Shown piece after piece: positions 1 to 7,553 of a DNA stretch of 30,322 bases. The translations under genes were made by a program, and so were the position numbers. Every line of letters starts with the position of its first letter. Position 1 is the first letter of the stretch. The DNA comes from Podila epigama (lineage: Eukaryota > Mortierellomycota > Mortierellomycetes > Mortierellales > Mortierellaceae), in contig JAAAVE010000053.1 of NCBI GenBank assembly GCA_015679605.1, forward strand, positions 10,202 through 40,523, read 5' to 3'. The notes under the pieces are model-generated. The model was not told the origin of the DNA. It searched no databases and saw only the letters and a list, made by a program, of their open reading frames with translations.

Positions 1-21
1 TTCATGCTTGTCTTGATCAAG

Positions 22-35
22 AGAGACGCGTCTCT
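22..35. promoter_or_regulatory. Perfect palindrome AGAGACGCGTCTCT upstream of the cyclin gene
   Basis: A 14-bp palindrome ending 11 nt before the cyclin ATG. It shares the core GAGACGCGTCTC with 27715-27726. ACGCGT is the MCB element core (Mbp1/Swi6 site in yeast), but binding here is not known. Confidence 0.4.
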
Positions 36-46
36 AATACCATCAC

Positions 47-1434
47 ATGTCCCAAAAACTATCATTACAGAATGCACTGCTGACCCTCGAACAACTGCAG
101 AGTTCACCTTCACGGGAGGATGGCTTTACTGAGGAGCAAGAGGATCACTTGCGGCAATTAGGCTGCCATTTTATTCAGACCACAGGGATCCTGATGAAAT
201 TGCACGTGTTACACTAGTTTGCATTTGCATCAGTTCTCCATCTATATCAACAATGGCAACAAAACCAGTAACATGACATGAAGAACGCATGTCAACAAGA
301 TGAAAATGTCAAAGAATTAACCATGTACACGCTCCTTTGTTTTCACATCTTTAATAGACCGCAAGTGGCCATGGCAACAGCACAGATCCTCTTTCAACGA
401 TTCTTTTACCTTGCATCACTCCGCAAGTTTGCTGTCCGGGTGAGTACGAAAACATGCAAACAAAGTCTGAACTAGATCATCAGGCCGCATGAACTGTTAA
501 ACTGACATCTTTGTTACTCTTGGGTCCCTATACATAACTACATAGGATATTAGCATGGGATCCATTTTCTTGGCAGCCAAAGTCGAAGAGTGTCCCTGTC
601 GGTTAACAGATCTCATCAATGTTGTTGACCACTTGTGTAAACGTTTCCAACGGAAGCCCTTGGACCATTTGGTCCTTTATAGTGAGGTTTGTGATATTCT
701 CTTCTTGGGTCAGAAAAAAAAAAAGAGCCTTGTTGTTGAGAAATGTTCCCAGTAAATATCTTCAGCACTTGAAAAATCTAATTGAAATTTTGATCCGCAA
801 TCTCTAGGCATACTATGAACTTAAGAATGCAGTGGTGATAGCAGAGATGCAGATTTTGAAAAAACTGGGATTCAATGTTCATGTCCAACTACCTTATGCC
901 ATCATGGTCAACTATCTCAAAGTCCTAGAGCTGACTGAACATCCAACAATCCCTCAGCGAGCATGGAGTCTATTGAACGATGGGTATGTGATGCATTTTC
1001 GAGTCAATCTCGCTTTTTGGTGTTCAAAGGCGTATCATGTCTAGTGTACATTCCTATATTTCCTATATTTGGTCATTACATAGAACACTCATTCATCATG
1101 GATGGTGTTCCAATGAATATCGAATAGGTTGAGGACAAGTGTCTATGTATGCTATCAGCCACCTACAATTGCTTGCAGTGCAATCTGGTTGGCGGCACGG
1201 GAGGCGGGTGTGCCGTTGCCCACGAGTCCGACTTGGTGGGATGTGCTTGATTCGAATCTGGAGGACATTGAGAACATTGCGGGACATTTCAAGTCACTCT
1301 ATTATATGGACCTGCCGATTCCAGACTTGCCTCTGACGATTGACCAAGTGGAACCATACCTCAATAAGCAACAGAAGCCCCCATCGGCTGAAATGACATC
1401 ACAAAAGTCTGGAAGAGTCTCAAGGTTTTCTTGA
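47..1434 (+). CDS. Cyclin L-like protein (transcription/splicing cyclin), 286 aa, five exons
   Basis: Exons are 47-201, 358-439, 546-686, 808-983 and 1128-1434; they sum to 861 nt in frame. The start ATG is the first after an in-frame TAA at 35. The N-terminal cyclin box (about residues 35-140) carries GILMKLPQVAMATAQILFQ and then a FLAAKVEE stretch, the cyclin L/K/T signature. The second box includes LKKLGFNVHVQLPYAIMVNYL and IACSAIWLAAREAGVPLP. Cyclin L partners CDK11/CDK12-type kinases in the nucleus and acts in RNA polymerase II transcription and pre-mRNA splicing; this is family knowledge. The protein lacks the C-terminal RS-rich tail of animal cyclin L, so Cyclin K or another transcription cyclin is possible, but box 1 resembles cyclin L best. 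Intron 1 (202-357) appears to be GC-AG. Introns 2-4 are GT-AG (GTGAGT, GTTTGT, GTATGT). Confidence 0.88.
202..357 (+). other. GC-AG intron 1 of the cyclin L-like gene
   Basis: Exon 1 must end at 201 (AAATT) and the intron begins GCACGT, because only this joins to ACCGCAAGTG at 358 to restore the conserved KLPQVAMATAQ. The nearby GTGTTA at 205 gives a wrong phase with the same acceptor. Confidence 0.65.
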
Positions 1435-1655
1435 AAAAAAAAACAAGAAAATGAAAATGAAAGGAAATTGTATAATAATACACGTCTTTATTTGTAATAA
1501 CACACATTTGAATCTGATTTTATTCATTACATTGTGTTCGTCTATTTCGTCTATCTCGTATGCAATGACATTTTCTGAGAAAAAAAAATGCTAGTTCAAA
1601 TAAATAAATGTTTCTATCCAATGTTCACTAGGAGGAGTGCAAGTGAGCGAATGCA

Positions 1656-1675
1656 AGTGAGTGAGTGAGTGAGTG
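1656..1675. repeat. (GTGA)n microsatellite
   Basis: Five tandem GTGA units; a similar tract of four units lies at 1874-1889. Confidence 0.9.
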
Positions 1676-2130
1676 ACGGTGCACTGCACGCACCTTGCAT
1701 GCAATCCTTGCAGCGATTCCTTTCCTTTTGTTCCTTGAGAAGAACCTGAGTACAAACTGCTTCAAAAGTCGACGGATCTGTTTAGTGGGATACTTTATTT
1801 TTGTTTGTGTTTGGATAAAGGATAAAGATTAAAAAAAAGGGCTGAGCTGCTCCTGAATGAGCAAACAAAAAAATGAGTGAGTGAGTGAGCAAGAGTGAAG
1901 AAGTGTGTGTGGGATGTGTGACAGAGTGACAGAGTGACAGAATGATGATATCGTTCTCCTTCTCATCCTTCTTTTGTTTCTTCTTTTTTTTTTTTTTAAT
2001 CCTCCTCATCTCCAATCGCCCAATATCGCCATTTTCACAGAATGGAGCAACTGACCACCGTTCAAAAATAGTGCATGCCTCACGCCGTGAGTTTGTGTTG
2101 TCTGTGAATGCATGCAAAGTGGATGTGTAG

Positions 2131-2148
2131 CGTGTGTGTGTGTGTGTG
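2131..2148. repeat. (GT)n microsatellite
   Basis: Nine GT dinucleotides upstream of the CYSTM gene. Confidence 0.9.
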
Positions 2149-2420
2149 CCTGTGTCATTTTTGCCCTTTGAAGGAAGAGAATTCTGAAGTTTCCATGGGC
2201 ACTGTGCGACTTTGCTCGATGGCTGAATGGGCACTGAAGAAGAAGAGGGGAAAAAAAAAAAAAACAAGTTTGTGTGACCATTTGGGCGGATGGACTTTTG
2301 ATTTTCCCCCCCTTTTCTTTTTTTTTCTTCATCATCTTTCAAACTTCATCTTCTTCCTTTTCTCCATCACAATCTCATCTCTCTCCTCTTCCACTCACCT
2401 CACACTCATTATTATTAAAA

Positions 2421-3919
2421 ATGTCCACTGACAAAGGCGCTGAAGCTTATCCCGGCTACCCTCAGCAGGCTCCCCCTGCCGCCTATGGCGCCCCTGCCTA
2501 CGGTCAGCCCGCTTATGGCCAGCCTGCTTATGGCCAGCCTGCGTATGGCCAGCCTGCTTACCCTCAGCAGCCTGGTTACCCTCCCCAGCAGCCCTACGGT
2601 CAGCCCGGATACCCCCAGGGTAAGTCTCCTTTTTTTTAACTGATGTTGTTATTGTTGTTATTGTTGTGTTTCCCATGGGTGGCACAGGTTGCTGAGGCAG
2701 TGCAACAATCCATTGACACATTCACACATTCTTGCACACTTGCTCACTCTCTCATACCTTCACGTTGACTCGCATACTCACTCACTCACTCACTCACTTT
2801 CACATCTCACTCTCTCTCCCAAATAGCCTCGCCACAGCCTCAGGTGATCATCCACCAGCAGGCTGCTCCTCCCAAGAAGGACAACAAGACTGATGATATG
2901 TGCTTTGGATGGTAAGAAGAAAGAAAGAAAGAACCGAACCCCATTCCACACACACGTCTACGACTACGCACTTCAACAAACGCACCCTGTCTCCTTACCT
3001 CACTTCCTTCCTTCCCGCGACGTCCTTCTCATGACACTTGTGCGTAAAAAAGGGAAGAATCAGGTCACCGTTACCGGGAAACAAGGAATTCTTTTTTTTT
3101 TGGTGGTTTTTTTTTTTTTTTTTTGGTTGTGTACCTTCAGCTCAAAAATCCAAAAGAGATTGGACTGATGATTGCTCACAACATCCAATCCTCGACCACC
3201 AACCAACCAACCCATCCCATCCACTCATCCCATCCATTCAACCCATCCAACCAACCCAAACCAAACCAGCCCGCCTTTGGAGGAATGTCACACAGACAAA
3301 CATACAAAGCAAACATACAAACAGACACAGAACAGACAGAACGGAACAGACAGACACACTCACAGGGAACAATGAGTTACAACCTTCACCTCCTAACTCT
3401 ATTTCACGGATGGATGTGAACAAGGGCACATCCCTGGATGGATGTTATCAAGAATAATGCGCAAGATTGGCACCGTGATGAACATGTGCTGGCTCAAAAA
3501 AAGATACACATAATGCCGGAACTGTTATTGTTCACTCTTTTGTCGAACATCACCCTGCCTTTCTGCCCATTTTCACATTCTCACTCTCGCTCATTTTTAC
3601 GCTCACACAAGACAATCCAATATGCTCTTTTTACAATTTTTCTCTCTCTTTTTTTTGCATGGGAGGGCTATCTTTACTTGCATTGATACGTTGTCATGGC
3701 GCCATCTTCTCATCTGTCCATTTTTTGTTTCCTCACCATTTTATTTAGCGCTCTCGGTGCATGCTTGTGCTGCTGTCTTGATGTATGTATCCATGTCTTG
3801 ATAATAATTTTTTTAATTATTTTTCTCAGCTTCCATTTACCATGCATGTCCTTTGTTATGTTTATACTCATTGAACTTCAACCTCCATCATCTTCACTTT
3901 CAAATAGGGTCTCTGCTAA
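2421..3919 (+). CDS. CYSTM-type small cysteine-rich tail membrane protein with AYGQP repeats, 109 aa
   Basis: Exons are 2421-2619, 2827-2911, 3749-3782 and 3908-3919; they sum to 330 nt in frame. Residues 9-66 are Pro/Tyr/Gln/Gly-rich with four tandem AYGQP units and several PQQ/PPQQ motifs, likely disordered. After a linker with KKDNKTDD comes a C-terminal Cys-rich module, MCFGCALGACLCCCLDGLC, with eight Cys in 18 residues. This is the arrangement of CYSTM (cysteine-rich transmembrane module) proteins, small tail-anchored membrane proteins tied to stress tolerance in fungi and plants (family knowledge). The last two exons are small (34 nt, and 12 nt including the stop). I chose them because they restore phase and end the Cys module as the family does. 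Intron 2 is unusually long (837 nt). If intron 3 were retained, a longer low-complexity tail would follow, which looks unreal. Exons 1-3 are well supported and exon 4 moderately. Confidence 0.78.
2776..2797. repeat. (CTCA/ACTC)n microsatellite inside CYSTM intron 1
   Basis: Five to six tandem ACTC units upstream of the acceptor at 2825-2826. Confidence 0.85.
2912..3748 (+). other. Long low-complexity intron 2 of the CYSTM gene (837 nt)
   Basis: The donor GTAAGA follows TTTGGATG at 2911, and the acceptor is TTATTTAG at 3748. Inside are T runs (3091-3124), CCAACCAACC/CCATCCA-type stretches (about 3200-3270) and ACAGAC/ACATACAAA-type stretches (3290-3360). No coding sequence is recognised. All other introns I resolve in the window are shorter. 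Confidence 0.65.
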
Positions 3920-4215
3920 ACTGGATGCATCCACCACACTTCAGGCGCCCGTTAAATACCCTCTCATATATCTATCTGTAGTTTCAACTCCATGTAGCGT
4001 CTTAATTGTGTCATATATATTTATGTCTTTGTTATTAAAACAAAAAACAAAAAAAATGTATAATTGCTCTACATTTTTCATTCACTATGAAAGAGATGGG
4101 GTGGGTATGCTGGACAACAAAAGGAGAGAAGGTAGAAAGTATATGTAATATGTATGCTATAGTGAGAATGAGAGAGAAAGATCGGTAACAAAAAAAAATA
4201 AAAAGAGTCTCCTCT

Positions 4216-5628
4216 TTAGTAAACATCCTGCCATTCGGGAGTGCTCCACTGAGCCCCATGATCAATCTTGGCCGAGTTTGGATCGATTTGCCCGGCCTTC
4301 TTGCCCTTGGGCTTGGAACGGATCGACTTGTAATACATGCGCTTATCAAGTTTTGTCTGAATCTGAGCTTCGCGCGTCTCCTGCTTGCTCATCGCCTTTG
4401 GCGCCTCTGCCTCCTTGTCCTTGTGGAACTCTTTCAGATGCTCTTCGGCCAAAGATTCATTCAATATGATCGTCTGGAATTTGACGACCTTTCGCGCAGC
4501 ACTAGATCAATAAAATAAAGCAAAAAAGGGACGGATGAGTGAACATTGCCAAAAAAAATAGGGGAAGGGTTGTTTTTTTTTTCTGTGGTTGCAAATCATT
4601 CACTCATCGGCATCGGGGAAATGTTTAAAAAAAGGGGCAAGGTCAAAAGAGAGTGTAGGTTACAAAACAAAAGGGAAAGGAGACAATCGTGTATCACAGG
4701 CCAGACACCAATCGTCCAGCAGTAATCTTTAAATTGTCCGCAGTAGCCATCCTTCGTCGTCCATCGTCCATCGCTTATTGTGCCTGTGGGCATGAAAAAG
4801 CGAGAGAAGGAAGTGTCGCAAAGAGAGAAAGAATGAAAGGAAAAAAAAGAAAAGAGTGCAGAATGATACGTACGGTGAAGCGGCTTGGTTCAAAGCCTCA
4901 AATGGATCTTCTCCATTGCCACGGAGAATGGTATCAACATAATACTGGCACCAGTTCTTCTTGCGGTCACTGCGGCGCATTGCCTTCACAGTCGAAGGCC
5001 GGGAGCCAGTCTTGGCCTCTTGTTTCTTGTTCAGCAGCCGCTGCGCCTGTTTCGAAATGGCTGCAACGGGCTCATCCGAGGGGCCATAGCCATTGCCATA
5101 CGAGGCAGTTGACCCAGTCGAGGATGCCGAGAAGGAGCGCATCATTTGCACCTGTCGCTGTTCCTGCTCAAGTTTCTTGGTCTTGTACCATTCCAAACGT
5201 TTCTTTTGTTCAGCTTCCTCTGTCTTTACAAGTCGGAACCAAACCTCGTTCATCTCTTGACCCAAGACCACAAAGTTGTAAAACTTGCGAGAGAGTTCTG
5301 AAATGGTCAACATTTGGAATGGAGGCAACAGACCAAGAATCTGTTGAAGAACATTGGCAGGCAGAGCTGAGAAGAGGTCTCGTTTCCGTTTGTGCTGCTT
5401 GCGTGCGTGTCTTGAATAGTCGATATCGGTATCAAGGTCTTGGGTATGCTCTTCTTCTTCTTCTTCTTGGAGTGCATGGGCAGTGAATGGTGCAAGAGTG
5501 GACTCGGGAATCTGGTGGTGCATGTTGGCGCTGTTTGGATTCGACGTAGGTGATGCTTGTATCCCTATTCCTATTCCTGTTGCTACGGAAGCAGTCGGTG
5601 AGGGATGATGTTCAATGATGTGTGGCAT
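4216..5628 (-). CDS. F-box-like domain protein of unknown function, 346 aa, two exons
   Basis: On the minus strand, exon 1 is 5628-4874 and exon 2 is 4501-4216; they sum to 1041 nt in frame. Residues 1-84 are low-complexity, with an acidic LQEEEEEEH stretch and a basic KQHKRKRD stretch. Residues about 85-135 look like an F-box (LFSALPANVLQQILGLLPP, then a Phe/Trp pattern ending VWFRLV). A Glu/Lys/Gln-rich helix follows (about 137-165). The rest has a KKNWCQYYVDTIL segment and a basic tail with a C-terminal STPEWQDVY. F-box proteins usually link substrates to an SCF ubiquitin ligase through Skp1, but there is no WD40 or LRR substrate domain here, so the target is unknown. The 372-nt intron could hide another exon, although direct splicing keeps the frame. 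It is convergent with the CYSTM gene. Confidence 0.75.
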
Positions 5629-5988
5629 GCTTTTAGATTACGGTGATGAATGAGGAGACAAGGAAAGGTGAAAAGTGAAGAGAATTTTTTCTTTGTCTTT
5701 GTGGAGTGTCATTTGGAGGGGGGAGAGACATAACTTAAAAAAAAAAAAAAAAAAATTGGCCATCATTTTTATGGTCTTTCCGAAAAGGCAGCAAAGCAGC
5801 CCACTTTCAGTAAAAGAAAGCTCCAAAACCAAAAAAAAAAATATCTGCTCCATAAACTCCATCCATCCACTGCTCCGATACAATCAAACGGATGTGCCCA
5901 TAAACAAACTACAATTTCAGATAAACATTAACAACAAGGCAAGGACATAATAATGCATGCAAATAACTATTACGAGTACATGACCTGA

Positions 5989-6009
5989 CTAGTCACATAA
6001 TGTGACTAG
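5989..6009. repeat. Inverted repeat (9-bp arms, 3-nt loop)
   Basis: The arms CTAGTCACA (5989-5997) and TGTGACTAG (6001-6009) are exact reverse complements around TAA. Confidence 0.85.
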
Positions 6010-6034
6010 ATGGCTGGATTGCAGAGCTTCTCAA

Positions 6035-6154
6035 ATGCGAATGTGAATATTCGCATTTTACACTGAATTTCTGCGAAGTAAATGCGAATACAAAAAAATT
6101 CTCTCTTTGCATTCGCATCGCAGAAAACCCATGTTAGTGCGAATATATTCGCAC
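6035..6154. repeat. Cluster of TGCGAAT-based inverted repeats
   Basis: There are three structures. AATGCGAATGTGAATATTCGCATT near 6035-6058 is an imperfect palindrome. An imperfect hairpin pairs TTTCTGCGA...ATGCGAAT (about 6067-6090) with ATTCGCATCGCAGAAA (about 6111-6126). GTGCGAATATATTCGCAC at 6137-6154 is a perfect 18-bp palindrome. The same TGCGAAT word recurs in all of them. Confidence 0.75.
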
Positions 6155-6315
6155 TCAAGCTTAAGAATCCATGCTGGATTGTAAGTGAATGGATAGAAAA
6201 TAGCGAATAGATATTGCATTGGTCTGTGTGTGTAAATGAAGAGGAAGGTGAGTAGACTGAGGAAAGCCATGGTCTGTATTTATAACCGGAGAAGTGTAGA
6301 TGCCTTTATTAGCGT

Positions 6316-6470
6316 CCCTTTGAGCTACTCTAACCATACTACGCGAATCTGGCCCTTTGAGTTACTCTGATCGTAGTACGCGAATCAGTCCCTTTCTCGA
6401 AAAAACCCTTGCAGTAGCAATTCGTTCAGACCCTTGCTCAAAGGAGCCTTGCAGTAGTAATCCCTTCAGA
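6316..6470. repeat. Four degenerate ~35-40 nt tandem repeats
   Basis: The units start at 6316, 6353, 6391 and 6431. Each starts with CCCTTTGAG, CCTTTCTCGA or CCCTTGCTCA and ends in a GTAGTACGCGAATCA-like or CAGTAGCAATTCGTTCAGA-like segment. Units 1 and 2 differ at few positions, and so do units 3 and 4. Confidence 0.75.
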
Positions 6471-6652
6471 CCCTGTTTATGAAAAGAGTGTGGGGTTTAT
6501 AGCAATAAAGAAAACGTTGTTCGTGTAGGTGTGAGGTGTGTGTGGAGGCTAGGGCAGAAGCCTTGAATGCTTTTGAAAGAGTGAAACTTAAACAAGATTA
6601 AAGGTGGCCATTTTTGCCCTCTGCATGGAGTTTGGGACAACATAACAATAAT

Positions 6653-6662
6653 GTCACGTGAC
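6653..6662. promoter_or_regulatory. GTCACGTGAC E-box palindrome
   Basis: A perfect 10-bp palindrome containing CACGTG, the core bound by fungal bHLH factors such as Cbf1 and Pho4. It lies about 890 nt upstream of the Gln/His-rich gene start. Whether it is functional is inference. Confidence 0.4.
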
Positions 6663-7553
6663 TGTATGTTGCCACCAACCAGAACTATATTTTTTTTATT
6701 TTATTTTAATTGCGCTCGATTACACACATTTTGCACCTCACCTCATTTTGCCCACGATGATGATGATGATTTGCTTCCACAATCTGCTCAAGGATTCTTC
6801 CACGGCATTGATAAGTGGAGCCGCAAGGAAGGCCCTTGGCAAAGCAAGCAGTCGGAATGGTTACACGTGTTGAATAAATTTATCGTCTTTGTCTTTTTCA
6901 CCATTCACATTATTACATCAGCTACTTTAATAGTCATCATCCCTCCCGCCCAAAAAGTGAGTGAAAAGAGGCTCAGGACTAATTTTTTTAATAGAAGAGA
7001 AATAGTAGAAGAGAAGAGATTGTAGAACACAAAATTTTAGCCCCCAACGGATGAGCATGGACCATCGCAAGCAGAGGTTGTGTATGTGTTTGTGTGTGTG
7101 TTTGTATGAGAGAAAAGGGGGAGGAGAATGCAATTGGAAAGAAAGGATGAAAGGAAAGACCTTTTCCTTTCCTTTGGGTCGCACAATGGCTATCCCAACC
7201 CCTCCAATTGAACTGTTGGGTGTCTCTTCTTCTTTTCTTCTTGCGCTGCTTTTCCTTCTTCTTTGACCTCTCTTCCTCATTCAACTCATCTGTCAAAAAC
7301 AAGATTCAACTCATCCCATTCATCCAACTCATCCAACCATTTACACACACCCACTATCCCTTCGTCTCCCGTTTTTGCTTTGCTTTGTTTATTTTCAAGA
7401 GCCTGTCAGTCCGCATACAAAAAAATAAACTTCATTCTCAATCGCACTATATTAAACGCGCCCTTGTTCTTTCAATTGCTTTCTTTGTTCCCACCACAAC
7501 CCAGGTCTCGTATCTCTCCTCACCCCCCACTCGCTCCGACCATCCATCCAGCC

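Larger units (their letters stand above)
1435..2420. other. Intergenic: cyclin 3' UTR, tetranucleotide repeats, CYSTM gene promoter/5' UTR
   Basis: AT-rich 3' UTR of the cyclin gene (AATAAAT near 1600), then GTGA tetranucleotide repeats (1656-1675 and 1874-1889), a T run near 1985-1998, a GT dinucleotide tract (2131-2148), and a C/T-rich leader (about 2300-2400) running into the ATG at 2421. Open frames on both strands here are low-complexity and show no recognisable protein. Confidence 0.6.
5629..7553. other. Long divergent intergenic region with palindromes and degenerate tandem repeats
   Basis: This region separates the divergent F-box and Gln/His-rich genes. It holds A/T runs (5738-5755, 5830-5841), a palindrome cluster (5989-6154), four degenerate tandem repeats (6316-6470), a GTCACGTGAC site (6653-6662), an ambiguous open stretch (6651-7025), and a C/T-rich leader (about 7215-7553) that looks like the 5' UTR of the downstream gene. 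I recognise no confirmed gene in it. Confidence 0.6.

Noticed and set aside
1782-2342. 186-residue minus-strand frame upstream of the CYSTM gene
   Set aside because: Made of Lys, Ser and Thr-His repeats produced by A/T runs and microsatellites; no domain, and it covers a promoter region.
2274-2420. Extension of the CYSTM frame upstream of 2421
   Set aside because: It is a C/T-rich leader without conserved content; the ATG at 2421 gives MSTDKGAEAYPGY, the natural start.
6316-6470. CRISPR-like array
   Set aside because: Units are only 35-40 nt with no spacers and are degenerate; the genome is eukaryotic.
6927-7302. Minus-strand Lys/Arg-rich frame (ELNEEERSKKKEKQRKK-like)
   Set aside because: Antisense of the C/T-rich leader of the Gln/His-rich gene, so the basic repeats come from TTC/CTT runs.
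7263-7553. Upstream extension of the Gln/His-rich gene's frame
   Set aside because: No ATG in the extension; the sequence is C/T-rich and looks like a 5' leader. The first in-frame ATG is 7554.
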